Source of the DNA: Bacillus sp. AFS037270
GTDB lineage: Bacteria > Bacillota > Bacilli > Bacillales_B > DSM-18226
Assembly (NCBI RefSeq): GCF_002585305.1
Contig: NZ_NUNF01000011.1
Location: forward strand, 8,577-72,576
Direction: 5' to 3'
Length of the DNA: 64,000 nt
How positions within the stretch are numbered: the first letter of the stretch is position 1; each line of letters opens with the position of its first letter. Shown here one piece after another: positions 1-8,381 of this stretch. Below the pieces are notes generated by a model that was given only the letters and a program-made list of their open reading frames with translations, ran no database searches and was not told the origin of the DNA. The position numbers and the translations under genes were made by a program.

Positions 1-109
1 GCTATCGCTTTCTGTACGCATTAAGGGCGACTAGTCTTTGACCCTGCTTTCGCTGGCCAGTCGACAAGTCGCCCTATATCGGGGCTGACCAAGGCGCTTG
101 CGCTTTTCT
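1..109 (+). repeat. 3' part of long-form structured intergenic repeat (copy 1, cut by window edge)
   Basis: This is the right end of the same element seen complete at 30435-30645 and 37242-37430. It carries the long-form internal arm, with a perfect inverted repeat AGGGCGACT (24-32) / AGTCGCCCT (67-75). It ends with the family signature GGGGCTGACCAAGGCGCTT and then CGCTTTTCT. The left half lies outside the window. It sits directly upstream of the thiN ribosome binding site. Confidence 0.85.
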
Positions 110-129
110 TATGTAAAGGGGAATGTTTG

Positions 130-777
130 ATGATTATCAATATACTTGCAGGGGGACCAGAAGAGTTACTGCCTGATTTAAGCAGTTATCAAGGAGATGA
201 GACAATCTGGGTAGGGGTTGACAGGGGGGTTTTTCACCTGCTTAACCGAAACATTATCCCGGAAAAAGCATTTGGAGATTTTGATTCTGTTAGTGAAGAA
301 GAGTTATCAGTCATTGAACATCAAGTAACCGGCATAAAAAGATATAAACCTGAAAAAGATGAAACCGATATGGAGCTTGCCCTCAATTGGGCCCTTGAAC
401 AAAAACCCGAAAGTATCCATCTGTTTGGCGCCACTGGCGGAAGGCTTGATCATTTGCTCGCAAATGTCCAATTGCTGCTGAATCCGATTAAAGCAAATAA
501 CCCTGTCAATGTTTACTTAGTTGATGAAAAAAACATTGTTTTCTTAAAAGAGGCGGGACACTATAAAATTAAAAAAATGGCTTCAAAAAAATATATTTCG
601 TTTGTCCCTCTAACCCTTGATGTTACTGATCTCACGCTTGAAGGCTTTAAATTTCCGCTTAAAAACCGTCATATCTACCTTGGTTCCACACTATGTATTA
701 GTAATGAACTTATTAGTGATTATGGTACTTTTTCATTTTCCAAAGGCATATTAATAGTGATAAGAAGTAACGATTAA
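130..777 (+). CDS. thiN: Thiamine pyrophosphokinase
   Basis: ThiN transfers pyrophosphate from ATP to thiamine to make thiamine pyrophosphate in the cytoplasm. The 215-residue product matches the family length. Visible motifs are GVDRG (residues 29-33), FGDFDS (48-53), DETDMEL (77-83) and GATGGRLDH (100-108), which form the nucleotide and thiamine binding core. A TTG at 127 lies immediately before ATG 130. I chose the ATG because AAAGGGG lies at a normal distance upstream. In B. subtilis the homologue (yloS/thiN) likewise precedes spoVM and rpmB and follows rpe, which would be just outside this window. The identification is secure. Confidence 0.95.
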   Translation: MIINILAGGPEELLPDLSSYQGDETIWVGVDRGVFHLLNRNIIPEKAFGDFDSVSEEELSVIEHQVTGIKRYKPEKDETDMELALNWALEQKPESIHLFGATGGRLDHLLANVQLLLNPIKANNPVNVYLVDEKNIVFLKEAGHYKIKKMASKKYISFVPLTLDVTDLTLEGFKFPLKNRHIYLGSTLCISNELISDYGTFSFSKGILIVIRSND

Positions 778-823
778 ATGTTTAGTAACTATTTAAGTAC
801 TGCCCTTTGAAATTAGACTAATG

Positions 824-943
824 CCTAGCTGCGGCGCCTAGGGGCTCTTGGGTCTAAGCCAATCCATCAAGAAGGTAAAAAGCAACCTTCTTGAAGGCTC
901 GTCTTATGCTTGTCGCCCCTGGTCAAGGCGCCTTCGCTTTAAG
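824..943 (+). repeat. Structured intergenic repeat, short form (copy 2)
   Basis: The element starts at CTAGCTGCGGCGCCTAGGGGC and ends at GCCCCTGGTCAAGGCGCC. The outer stem is GCGCCT/AGGCGC, the second stem AGGGGC/GCCCCT, and the tip hairpin TCAAGAAGGT/ACCTTCTTGA. It lies between thiN and spoVM, reading with the genes. The flanking sequence, 778-823 and 944-1030, holds no other gene I can support. Confidence 0.85.
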
Positions 944-1040
944 TTTTTGGTACTGATTTCGTTCGTTTGAATACTATGTAGGGGCGTGCGGAAAAAGTGG
1001 CTTTAAAATAAGCTGTGGTAGATTTGTGAGGAGGGACAGT

Positions 1041-1124
1041 ATGAAATTTTATACAATTAAACTGCCGAAATTCTTAGGCGGACTTGTCCGGGCAATGATT
1101 GGAGCATTTAAAAAAGGCGAATAG
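1041..1124 (+). CDS. spoVM: Stage V sporulation protein SpoVM
   Basis: This is a 27-residue amphipathic peptide beginning MKFYTIKLPKFLGG and ending FKKGE. It matches the 26-residue B. subtilis SpoVM almost throughout and keeps the helix-breaking proline at residue 9. In B. subtilis SpoVM embeds in the outer forespore membrane by sensing its curvature and anchors SpoIVA to start coat assembly. A GTGAGGAGGG ribosome binding site lies 5-14 bases upstream of the ATG. Position between thiN and rpmB is the conserved Bacillus arrangement. Expression by the mother-cell factor SigE is expected from the family, but I could not place a convincing SigE promoter here. An intrinsic terminator follows directly. 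Confidence 0.95.
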   Translation: MKFYTIKLPKFLGGLVRAMIGAFKKGE

Positions 1125-1146
1125 AAACAGACCTTTTAAATTCATG

Positions 1147-1174
1147 GGCACCCTTCTGATTGGGTGCTTTTTAT
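1147..1174 (+). terminator. Intrinsic terminator of spoVM
   Basis: Stem GCACCC (1148-1153) / GGGTGC (1162-1167), followed by TTTTTATTT. Confidence 0.8.
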
Positions 1175-1251
1175 TTGCATTTTAGGTAATACTAAAATGC
1201 ATAGTTTTAAAATGTTCTTTTTTGTTCAAGAATGATCGAGAACAATTTTGT

Positions 1252-1282
1252 CAAAAGAAAAAGCATCCAATAAATGGATGCT
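1252..1282 (-). terminator. Intrinsic terminator of rpmB (minus strand)
   Basis: Stem AGCATCCA (1262-1269) / TGGATGCT (1275-1282). Read on the minus strand it is followed by TTTTTCTTTT, directly downstream of the rpmB stop. Confidence 0.8.
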
Positions 1283-1290
1283 CGCATGCT

Positions 1291-1479
1291 TTATACGCGT
1301 TCTACTTTACCAGATCTTAACGCTCTTGCAGAAACCCAAACACGCTTAGGCTTTCCGTCAACAAGAATACGTACTTTTTGTAGGTTAGCACCCCATGTAC
1401 GCTTGTTAGCGTTCATAGCGTGTGAACGTGCGTTACCAGTTGTTGTTTTCTTTCCAGTTACTACACATTTACGTGGCAT
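1291..1479 (-). CDS. rpmB: 50S ribosomal protein L28
   Basis: This 62-residue basic protein starts [13 protein letters not shown] and contains [13 protein letters not shown] and [13 protein letters not shown], all typical of bacterial L28. It has a single cysteine, so it is the zinc-independent form. It is the only minus-strand gene in the window, divergent from yloU, as in B. subtilis. On the minus strand a GGAGGGAAATCATA ribosome binding region precedes the ATG. The 130-residue open frame on the opposite strand (1274-1666) is a shadow. Confidence 0.97.
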   Translation of the reverse strand: MPRKCVVTGKKTTTGNARSHAMNANKRTWGANLQKVRILVDGKPKRVWVSARALRSGKVERV

Positions 1480-1646
1480 TATGATTTCCCTCCTTAACTA
1501 CCAAAAGCTTAGAACAGCATCTATTAGATGTTCATTTGGATATAGAAAATTGTATAAAAATTTTCTAGACTTGAGATACCTTAATAATTTATCACACAAC
1601 CAAATTGATTGCAATAGTTGTGTACAAACCTTTCAAGAAAAAATCC

Positions 1647-1676
1647 TTGACATAGGTATTTGTTAAAGGCTGTTAT
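1647..1676 (+). promoter_or_regulatory. Candidate SigA promoter for yloU-yloV
   Basis: TTGACA (1647-1652), an 18-base spacer and TGTTAT (1671-1676) lie in the divergent rpmB/yloU intergenic region. The -35 is perfect and the -10 is imperfect. Confidence 0.4.
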
Positions 1677-1765
1677 TGTATCAGACAAGTATGGCTTTCA
1701 TTATTTGATTGACTATAGTAAAATGACTTTAGTCAAAGAGCAATTATCCAAAGGGGGAACGATTC

Positions 1766-2128
1766 ATGTCCATTGAATTAAAAACAAAGTACGGACAAAT
1801 TGATATTTCAAATGAAGTAATTGCAACAATTGCCGGAGGAGCAGCAATTGAATGCTACGGAATCGTCGGAATGGCCTCTAAAAACCAAATTAAAGATGGA
1901 ATCACGGAAATACTACGTAAAGAAAACTTTACTCGTGGTGTGATTGTACGCCAAGAAAACGAGGCATTACATATTGATATGTACATTATTGTCAGCTATG
2001 GAACGAAAATTTCCGAAATTGCCCACAACGTGCAATCAAAGGTTAAATACACCCTCGATCAGACAGTTGGACTTGCCGTTGACTCGGTTAATATTTACGT
2101 TCAGGGAGTTCGTGTTACGAACCCGTAG
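1766..2128 (+). CDS. yloU: Asp23/Gls24 family envelope-stress protein YloU
   Basis: The 120-residue protein has the Asp23/Gls24 family pattern: GQIDISNEVIATIAGGAAIECYG near the start, a central basic segment, and DMYIIVSYGTKI leading to TVGLAVDSVNIYVQGVRV at the end. The family is cytoplasmic and membrane-associated, and its biochemical function is poorly known. The gene is spaced 15 bp from the fatty-acid-kinase-like yloV, a pairing conserved in Firmicutes that suggests a linked role in envelope or lipid homeostasis (inference). A GGGGG ribosome binding site precedes the ATG. Confidence 0.92.
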   Translation: MSIELKTKYGQIDISNEVIATIAGGAAIECYGIVGMASKNQIKDGITEILRKENFTRGVIVRQENEALHIDMYIIVSYGTKISEIAHNVQSKVKYTLDQTVGLAVDSVNIYVQGVRVTNP

Positions 2129-2143
2129 TGAGGAGGAAAGTTT

Positions 2144-3826
2144 GTGTCAATAACTGCATTAGATGGAAAACGTTTCGCCGAGATGGTGATCCAGGGTGCC
2201 AATCATTTGTCTGCAAACGCCAAAATGGTTGATGCATTAAACGTTTTTCCGGTCCCCGATGGTGATACCGGTACTAATATGAATTTATCGATGACCTCCG
2301 GTGCAAAGGAAGTAAAAAATAATAGTCAGGAACATATTGGTAAAGTAGGAGCAGCTCTTTCAAAAGGTTTGTTAATGGGAGCACGTGGAAATTCCGGGGT
2401 TATTCTCTCGCAATTATTCCGTGGCTTCTCAAAGGCAGTGGAGTCTAAAGCCGTCATTTCTGGAAGTGATTTTGCTCATGCCTTAGAATCAGGTGTAGAA
2501 ACAGCTTATAAGGCTGTTATGAAGCCTGTCGAGGGGACTATTTTAACAGTTGCAAAAGATTCGGCTAAGGGTGCCGTTGCGGCAGCTCAAAAGTCAGAAG
2601 ATATTATCTATATTATGGAAGAAGTTTTAAAAGAAGCGAAGGCATCCCTTAAGCGCACACCAGATTTGCTTCCTGTCTTAAAGGAAGTAGGCGTTGTTGA
2701 TAGCGGCGGACAAGGACTTGTTTTTGTATATGAAGGCTTCCTAGCACAATTAAAGGGCGAAAGTCTGCCAGAATCATCGGACTTGATTCCTTCCATGTCG
2801 GAGTTAGTTAGTGCAGAACACCATAAAAGTATTCAAGGACACATTAACACGGAAGATATTGTGTTTGGTTATTGTACCGAATTCATGGTTCGTTTTGAGC
2901 AGGAGAAGGTGGCAAAACATCCGTTTGATGAAGTTACCTTCCGCAATGATTTAAGTAAATATGGTGATTCCTTATTGGTAATTGCCGATGAAGATGTCGT
3001 TAAAGTCCACATCCATTCGGAACAGCCAGGTGAAGTGTTAACCTATGGTCAGCGGTATGGTAATTTGATTAACATGAAAATTGAAAACATGCGTCAGCAA
3101 CATACAAATATTGTTGGTGAAACACATGTGGCAGCGAAATCTGAAGCTAGCCAGGCAATAAAAGAAACGCAGGAATATGGCATCGTTACAGTATCAATGG
3201 GCTCAGGAATTGCGGAGTTATTCCAGAGCATTGGAGCACATGCTGTCATCGAAGGCGGGCAAACGATGAACCCGAGTACAGAGGATATCGTGAAAGCGGT
3301 TAAAGATGTCCATGCGAAAAAGGTATTCATTTTGCCAAACAACAAAAACATCATCATGGCGGCTGAACAAGCAAAGGATGTTGCCGATGAAGAAATTTAT
3401 GTCATTCCTTCTAAGACAGTACCGCAAGGTTTATCGGCTCTCTTAGCCTTTACCCCTTCTGCAGCCGTTGATGAGAATGAAGCGGCCATGAAGGAAGCAT
3501 TAAATCATGTCAAATCCGGGCAAATCACATTTGCTGTTCGTGATACCTCTATTGATGGCTTAGAAATTGAAAAAGACGATTTCATGGGAATCTCAGAGGG
3601 GAAAATTGTCGTAAAAAACAAAGATAAAGGGAAAGTGTCTGAAGACCTATTATCTAAGATGCTTGATGAGGACTCTGAAATTCTTACCATTATCTACGGT
3701 GAAGATGTAACAGAGGAAGAAGTAGCGAAACTAACTTCGTTCGTTGAGGAAAATTATGAAGATGTAGAAATTGAAATTCATGATGGTGGACAACCATTAT
3801 ATTCATATATCTTTTCAATTGAATAA
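2144..3826 (+). CDS. yloV: DhaL-domain fatty acid kinase ATP-binding subunit (FakA/YloV family)
   Basis: The 560-residue protein opens with a DhaL (DAK2-type) nucleotide-binding domain (about residues 8-200). Its Mg-ATP motif is NVFPVPDGDTGTNM and its glycine-rich motif is GARGNSGVILSQL. A middle domain and a DegV/FakB-interacting C-terminal domain follow, as in FakA. FakA-type kinases phosphorylate exogenous fatty acids bound to FakB so that they can enter phospholipid synthesis through PlsX/PlsY; plsX lies about 5 kb downstream. The start is GTG behind GAGGAGGAAAG. Substrate assignment rests on family knowledge, since FakB is not in this window. Confidence 0.92.
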   Translation: MSITALDGKRFAEMVIQGANHLSANAKMVDALNVFPVPDGDTGTNMNLSMTSGAKEVKNNSQEHIGKVGAALSKGLLMGARGNSGVILSQLFRGFSKAVESKAVISGSDFAHALESGVETAYKAVMKPVEGTILTVAKDSAKGAVAAAQKSEDIIYIMEEVLKEAKASLKRTPDLLPVLKEVGVVDSGGQGLVFVYEGFLAQLKGESLPESSDLIPSMSELVSAEHHKSIQGHINTEDIVFGYCTEFMVRFEQEKVAKHPFDEVTFRNDLSKYGDSLLVIADEDVVKVHIHSEQPGEVLTYGQRYGNLINMKIENMRQQHTNIVGETHVAAKSEASQAIKETQEYGIVTVSMGSGIAELFQSIGAHAVIEGGQTMNPSTEDIVKAVKDVHAKKVFILPNNKNIIMAAEQAKDVADEEIYVIPSKTVPQGLSALLAFTPSAAVDENEAAMKEALNHVKSGQITFAVRDTSIDGLEIEKDDFMGISEGKIVVKNKDKGKVSEDLLSKMLDEDSEILTIIYGEDVTEEEVAKLTSFVEENYEDVEIEIHDGGQPLYSYIFSIE

Positions 3827-3839
3827 GAAACAGCTAAAA

Positions 3840-3873
3840 TAGAAGGGGGACTTTGTCATTCCCTTCTTTTTTG
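3840..3873 (+). terminator. Intrinsic terminator of yloU-yloV
   Basis: Stem GAAGGG (3842-3847) / CCCTTC (3861-3866), followed by TTTTTTG. Confidence 0.75.
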
Positions 3874-3950
3874 TGTCTAAAAATTTTTAAACAAATTTCC
3901 TCCTGGATACCGTAATATAAAGATAGAACTACACTAAGGAGAGAGACCTA

Positions 3951-4613
3951 ATGAAATATAGAAGTGTGTTCGATATCATTGGTCCAGTTATGATTGGACC
4001 ATCTAGTTCTCATACAGCTGGGGCAGCGAGAATCGGAAGAGTGGCTAGAAGCTTATTTGGCAGAGAACCCAAATGGGCTAATATTTCTTTATATGGCTCA
4101 TTTGCTAAAACTTATAAAGGACATGGTACAGATGTAGCCATTGTAGGCGGCTTACTAGATTTTGATACAGATGATACAAGAATTATTCATGCGATCGATC
4201 TCGCAAAACAAAAAGGAATGAAACTTCGTTTTATTGAAGAAGATGCAATTACAGATCACCCAAACACAGCAAGAATCATTATTGGAGATCAAAATGGTGA
4301 GTTGGAATTGGTAGGGATCTCAATCGGCGGCGGGAAAATTGAAATTATTGAGCTAAATGGCTTTGAATTAAAGCTTTCAGGAAATCATCCAGCCATTTTA
4401 GTTGTTCATAATGACCGTTTTGGAGCGATAGCCAGTGTGGCTCAAATTCTTGCCAAATATGAACTGAATATCGGCCATATGGAAGTCGCCCGCAAAGATG
4501 TTGGCAAGATGGCCCTTATGACGATCGAAGTAGATCAAAATATCGATAACAAGATTCTTACAGAACTCGAACAGCTTCCTAACATATTAAAAGTAACAAA
4601 AATTGTAGAATGA
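3951..4613 (+). CDS. sdaAB: L-serine dehydratase, beta subunit
   Basis: The two-subunit iron-sulfur serine dehydratase converts L-serine to pyruvate and ammonia. This 220-residue beta chain has the IGPSSSHTAGAARIGR signature near residues 15-35 and a C-terminal ACT-like domain (about 147-220, from AILVVHNDRFGAIASVAQIL). It is separated from sdaAA by 85 bp containing an inverted repeat-family element, whereas in B. subtilis the two genes are close neighbours. The ribosome binding site is AAGGAGAGAG and the start is ATG. Confidence 0.96.
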   Translation: MKYRSVFDIIGPVMIGPSSSHTAGAARIGRVARSLFGREPKWANISLYGSFAKTYKGHGTDVAIVGGLLDFDTDDTRIIHAIDLAKQKGMKLRFIEEDAITDHPNTARIIIGDQNGELELVGISIGGGKIEIIELNGFELKLSGNHPAILVVHNDRFGAIASVAQILAKYELNIGHMEVARKDVGKMALMTIEVDQNIDNKILTELEQLPNILKVTKIVE

Positions 4614-4619
4614 TACGAA

Positions 4620-4681
4620 AAGAGGAAGCGCCTTGACCAGGGGATTATGGTCCTGAGTCCACAGGCGCTGCAGCTAGACAT
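4620..4681 (-). repeat. Structured intergenic repeat, shortened (copy 3, minus orientation)
   Basis: Read on the minus strand this gives TGTCTAGCTGCAGCGCCT ... CCCCTGGTCAAGGCGCTT. The outer stem GCGCCT/AGGCGC is intact but the centre is reduced to about 25 bases. It fills the gap between the two subunits of the same enzyme, sdaAB and sdaAA, so it is co-transcribed in antisense orientation. Confidence 0.8.
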
Positions 4682-4698
4682 CAAGAGGGGGAAGGTTT

Positions 4699-5583
4699 GT
4701 GTTTCGTAATGTCGCTGAATTAGTAGAATTGGCCATTAGCCAAAATAAAAAAATATCCGAGATCATGATTGAGCAAGAAGTGACGGTTACAGGCAGAACT
4801 AGAGAAGAGGTCCTTTCTTTTATGGACCGGAACTTAACGGTCATGGAGAAAGCAGTGGAGAGAGGCTTAAAAGGAGTAACCTCACACTCAGGTTTAACCG
4901 GAGGTGATGCTGTCCTTCTACAAAAATATATTGAAAAAGGGAATTTTTTGTCAGGTGAAACCATTCTTGATGCAGTAAGTAAAGCGGTTGCGACAAATGA
5001 AGTAAATGCAGCAATGGGAACCATTTGTGCAACTCCAACTGCAGGCTCAGCTGGAGTTGTACCGGGTACCTTATTCGCTGTGAAAAGGAAACTCAATCCA
5101 ACTAGAGAACAAATGATTGCATTTTTGTTTACCGCCGGTGCATTTGGATTTGTTGTCGCTAATAATGCGTCGATTTCAGGAGCAGCCGGGGGGTGTCAAG
5201 CAGAGGTTGGTTCCGCGGCAGGAATGGCAGCGGCAGCAATTGTAGAAATGGCGGGCGGATCACCAAATCAGTGTGCAGAGGCAATGGCCATTACCTTAAA
5301 GAACATGCTTGGATTGGTCTGTGATCCTGTAGCCGGCCTTGTGGAAGTTCCTTGTGTGAAACGGAATGCGATGGGTGCAGCCAATGCCATGGTGGCGGCG
5401 GATATGGCGTTAGCTGGAATTACAAGCCGTATTCCATGTGATGAAGTAATTGATGCTATGTATAGAATCGGCCAATCGATGCCGACTGCCTTAAAAGAAA
5501 CAGCGCAGGGAGGGTTGGCGGCTACACCGACAGGTCGTGAACTAGAGGCTAAGATCTTCGGTATACCGCTCAAAGAAAAGTGA
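4699..5583 (+). CDS. sdaAA: L-serine dehydratase, alpha subunit
   Basis: This is the catalytic subunit, 294 residues. Conserved blocks include SGLTGGDAV, NAAMGTICATPTAGSAG, GAAGGCQAEVGSA and LVCDPVAGLVEVPCVKRN. The cysteines in these blocks are the expected 4Fe-4S ligands. The start is GTG at 4699 behind GGGGGAAGG. Its stop codon overlaps the recG start by four bases (GTGA), so recG translation is probably coupled. Confidence 0.96.
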   Translation: MFRNVAELVELAISQNKKISEIMIEQEVTVTGRTREEVLSFMDRNLTVMEKAVERGLKGVTSHSGLTGGDAVLLQKYIEKGNFLSGETILDAVSKAVATNEVNAAMGTICATPTAGSAGVVPGTLFAVKRKLNPTREQMIAFLFTAGAFGFVVANNASISGAAGGCQAEVGSAAGMAAAAIVEMAGGSPNQCAEAMAITLKNMLGLVCDPVAGLVEVPCVKRNAMGAANAMVAADMALAGITSRIPCDEVIDAMYRIGQSMPTALKETAQGGLAATPTGRELEAKIFGIPLKEK

Positions 5584-7628
5584 GTTCAGAACTTAATCAA
5601 TCAATAACCGCGTTAAAAGGAATTGGGGAAGAAACGGCAGAATCCTTTGCGGAAATGAGGATTTATACAATCCGTGATTTATTAGAATATTTTCCTTACC
5701 GATATGAAGATTATTCGCTTAAAGACCTGGCCGAAGTGCAGCATGATGAGAAAGTGACAGTGGAAGGGAAGGTTCATAGTGAGCCTTCTCTTAACTATTT
5801 TGGCAGGAAGAAGTCAAAGTTGACCCTTAGGCTTTTCGTTGGGTCTTACCTGATAAAGGTAGTTTTCTTTAATCAGCCCTATTTAAAAAGTAAAATCCAC
5901 ATGAATGAAACCATTACTGTCACTGGTAAATGGGATGCACATCGTCAAACCATTACTGCAAATGAAATGCAAATGGGATATAACACGAAGTCAACCGACT
6001 ATGAACCTGTCTACTCCTTAAGAGGTAAGGTCACAACAAAAGGGATGAGGAAGTTTATTCACCTTGCTTTCCAACAATATGGGCAGCAGATAGAAGAGAC
6101 TCTTCCGGAAACTTTCTTGAAAAGATATCGTCTAATGGGCAAACGGGATGCACTAAAAATCATGCACTTTCCAAATAGTCCAGAGGAAGTTAAGCAAGCA
6201 AGAAGGCGTTTTGTATATGAAGAATTTCTATTGTTTCAATTGAAAATGCAAGCACTAAGGAAATTTGAACGAGAGCATTCACCAGGGATTAAGCAAAAAT
6301 ATGACTTGGATAAATTAATGGAGCTAATCAATAGTCTTCCATTCCCATTAACAAATGCCCAAAAGAAGGTTGTTAATGAGATATTAGCAGATTTAAAATC
6401 ACCCTACCATATGAATCGTCTTCTCCAAGGAGATGTAGGTTCCGGTAAAACGGTTGTAGCTGCCATTGGGCTTTATGCAACAGTAACAGCGGGCTATCAG
6501 GGGGCCTTAATGGTACCAACAGAGATTTTAGCAGAGCAGCATGAAGAATCCTTAAAAAATATGTTAGAACCAGTTCATGTCAGATGCGAACTTTTAACAA
6601 GCTCGATTAAAGGTAAACAGAGACGTGAAATTCTCCAAGAGTTAAAAGAAGGCAAGGTCGATATCTTAATCGGTACCCATGCACTCATCCAAGATGAGGT
6701 TTCGTTTAACAAACTCGGGTTTGTCATTACAGATGAGCAGCACCGTTTTGGGGTGGAGCAGCGAAGGATTTTGCGGGAAAAAGGCGAGAATCCAGATGTT
6801 CTGTTTATGACAGCAACTCCTATTCCTCGAACACTTGCCATTACGGTTTTTGGAGAAATGGATGTGTCGATCATTGATGAGATGCCCGCGGGAAGAAAAT
6901 CAATTGAGACCTATTGGGCAAAACCGGAAATGCTAGAACGGGTCCTCGGGTTTATTGAAAAGGAATTGACGAAAGGACATCAGGCCTATGTGATTTGTCC
7001 ATTAATTGAGGAGTCAGAGAAGCTTGATGTGCAAAATGCGATTGATGTTCATTCGACGTTAAGTCATTTTTTTCAAAACCGCTTTAAAGTTGGGCTGATG
7101 CATGGCCGCCTATCATCAGAGGAAAAAGATTCGGTGATGAAGGCATTTAGTGAAAATGAAGTACAAGTCCTTGTTTCCACAACTGTTGTCGAGGTGGGAG
7201 TAAATGTTCCTAATGCGACCATGATGGTCATTTATGATGCCGAGCGATTCGGTCTTTCGCAGTTGCATCAGCTGCGTGGCCGTGTTGGACGTGGGAGTGC
7301 TCAGTCATACTGTGTACTTTTGGCAAGTCCAAAATCTGAAGTAGGCCAAGAAAGAATGCGGATTATGACTGAAACAAATGATGGGTTTGTATTAAGTGAA
7401 AAGGATTTAGAGCTAAGAGGGCCTGGGGACTTCTTTGGGAAAAAACAAAGTGGAGTTCCGGAGTTTAAGGTAGCCGATATGGTACATGATTATCGGGCAC
7501 TTGAAACAGCCAGAAGTGATGCAAGCATGCTGATCAGTTCAGAGTTTTTTTGGACAGACCCAGAATATCAATATTTGCGTAATAAAATAAAAGAATCAGG
7601 AGTGTTAGAAGGGGAAAAACTAGATTAA
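5580..7628 (+). CDS. recG: ATP-dependent DNA helicase RecG
   Basis: RecG remodels stalled forks and branch-migrates Holliday junctions. The 682-residue protein has an N-terminal wedge/OB region, then a superfamily 2 helicase core. Motif I is GDVGSGKT (around residue 285), motif II is [15 protein letters not shown] follows, and [11 protein letters not shown] is motif VI. The C-terminal [17 protein letters not shown] (TRG) motif couples ATP use to translocation. The GTG start overlaps the sdaAA stop, and no strong ribosome binding site is present, consistent with coupling. Confidence 0.96.
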   Translation: MSSELNQSITALKGIGEETAESFAEMRIYTIRDLLEYFPYRYEDYSLKDLAEVQHDEKVTVEGKVHSEPSLNYFGRKKSKLTLRLFVGSYLIKVVFFNQPYLKSKIHMNETITVTGKWDAHRQTITANEMQMGYNTKSTDYEPVYSLRGKVTTKGMRKFIHLAFQQYGQQIEETLPETFLKRYRLMGKRDALKIMHFPNSPEEVKQARRRFVYEEFLLFQLKMQALRKFEREHSPGIKQKYDLDKLMELINSLPFPLTNAQKKVVNEILADLKSPYHMNRLLQGDVGSGKTVVAAIGLYATVTAGYQGALMVPTEILAEQHEESLKNMLEPVHVRCELLTSSIKGKQRREILQELKEGKVDILIGTHALIQDEVSFNKLGFVITDEQHRFGVEQRRILREKGENPDVLFMTATPIPRTLAITVFGEMDVSIIDEMPAGRKSIETYWAKPEMLERVLGFIEKELTKGHQAYVICPLIEESEKLDVQNAIDVHSTLSHFFQNRFKVGLMHGRLSSEEKDSVMKAFSENEVQVLVSTTVVEVGVNVPNATMMVIYDAERFGLSQLHQLRGRVGRGSAQSYCVLLASPKSEVGQERMRIMTETNDGFVLSEKDLELRGPGDFFGKKQSGVPEFKVADMVHDYRALETARSDASMLISSEFFWTDPEYQYLRNKIKESGVLEGEKLD

Positions 7629-7666
7629 ATAGTAAAAATTCCTATCCCTTCCAAACCGTCTATTCA

Positions 7667-7707
7667 GTGCCCGGCGACTCGTATTTCACTCGAAGTAAGC
7701 CGGGCAC
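7667..7707. terminator. Inverted repeat between recG and fapR, possible terminator
   Basis: GTGCCCGGC (7667-7675) pairs perfectly with GCCGGGCAC (7699-7707) around a 23-base loop. No clean T-run follows (TTCCGCATTTCTTTT), so it may be a weak terminator for recG or a small repeat rather than a classic terminator. Confidence 0.45.
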
Positions 7708-7732
7708 TTCCGCATTTCTTTTAAATTTAATC

Positions 7733-7783
7733 TTGCAATCTGTCTTTTTAAATTTTATACTACTCATAGTACCTAGTCATAAG
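7733..7783 (+). promoter_or_regulatory. fapR promoter with overlapping FapR operator
   Basis: TTGCAA (7733-7738), a 17-base spacer and TATACT (7756-7761) form a strong SigA promoter. Just downstream, CATAGTACCTAGTCATAAG (about 7765-7783) resembles the B. subtilis FapR operator core (TTAGTACCTAGTCTTAA-like). It covers the probable transcription start, so FapR bound there would block initiation until malonyl-CoA releases it. Confidence 0.75.
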
Positions 7784-7804
7784 AGCTCGGACGGTGTGAA
7801 AATC

Positions 7805-8368
7805 ATGAGAAGAAGCAAAAAAGAACGCCAACAATTATTAACTTCTACCATTAAAGAAAATCCTTTTATTACGGATGAGGATTTAGCTGAAAAATTTCAA
7901 GTGAGTGTTCAAACCATCCGTCTTGATCGCTTGGAGTTATCCATACCGGAACTGCGTGAACGAATTAAAAACGTTGCCGAGAAACGGTTTGATGATGAAG
8001 TTCGTTCCTTACCGTTAGAAGAAGTAATTGGTGAAATTATACATATTGAACTAGACCAAAACGCCATCTCTATTTTTGATGTAAAAAAAGAACATGTGTT
8101 CAAGCGTAATAATATTGCGCGCGGACATCACGTTTTTGCTCAGGCGAATTCACTTGCTGTTGCTGTCATTAATGACGAATTAGCCTTAACGGCCAAAGCG
8201 AATATTCAATTTAAACGTTCTGTAAATCTAAATGAACGGGTAATTGCCAAAGCAAGGGTAACCAAAATAGAGGATACCGGGAGAACGTTTGTGGAAGTAG
8301 AGAGTTTTGTCAATAACGAACTGGTTTTTACAGGAGAATTTGAAATGTACCGTTCGAAAAATAATTAA
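7805..8368 (+). CDS. fapR: Transcription factor FapR (malonyl-CoA responsive lipid regulator)
   Basis: FapR represses fatty-acid and phospholipid genes and is released by malonyl-CoA. The 187-residue protein has an N-terminal DeoR-like helix-turn-helix (about 17-42, with [20 protein letters not shown] just after) and a C-terminal hot-dog domain (about 65-187) containing [16 protein letters not shown]. The frame is open from 7667, but that includes the promoter. I chose ATG 7805 because the protein then begins MRRSKKERQ like the B. subtilis protein. It is the first gene of fapR-plsX-fabD-fabG and is probably autoregulated through the operator upstream. Confidence 0.95.
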   Translation: MRRSKKERQQLLTSTIKENPFITDEDLAEKFQVSVQTIRLDRLELSIPELRERIKNVAEKRFDDEVRSLPLEEVIGEIIHIELDQNAISIFDVKKEHVFKRNNIARGHHVFAQANSLAVAVINDELALTAKANIQFKRSVNLNERVIAKARVTKIEDTGRTFVEVESFVNNELVFTGEFEMYRSKNN

Positions 8369-8381
8369 GGGGATGAGACAC

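Noticed and set aside
1..109. Repeat copies as tRNA or rRNA fragments
   Set aside because: The stems do not form a cloverleaf, there is no CCA end or T-loop, and copies vary in length from about 45 to 211 bp.
1274..1666. 130-residue + strand frame opposite rpmB
   Set aside because: It runs antisense through the L28 gene and its leader, has no family features and no ribosome binding site.
4674..5096. 140-residue minus strand frame over sdaAA
   Set aside because: Antisense shadow of the serine dehydratase alpha subunit.
7667..7804. N-terminal extension of FapR
   Set aside because: The extra frame covers the promoter and operator, and B. subtilis FapR starts at the equivalent of ATG 7805.
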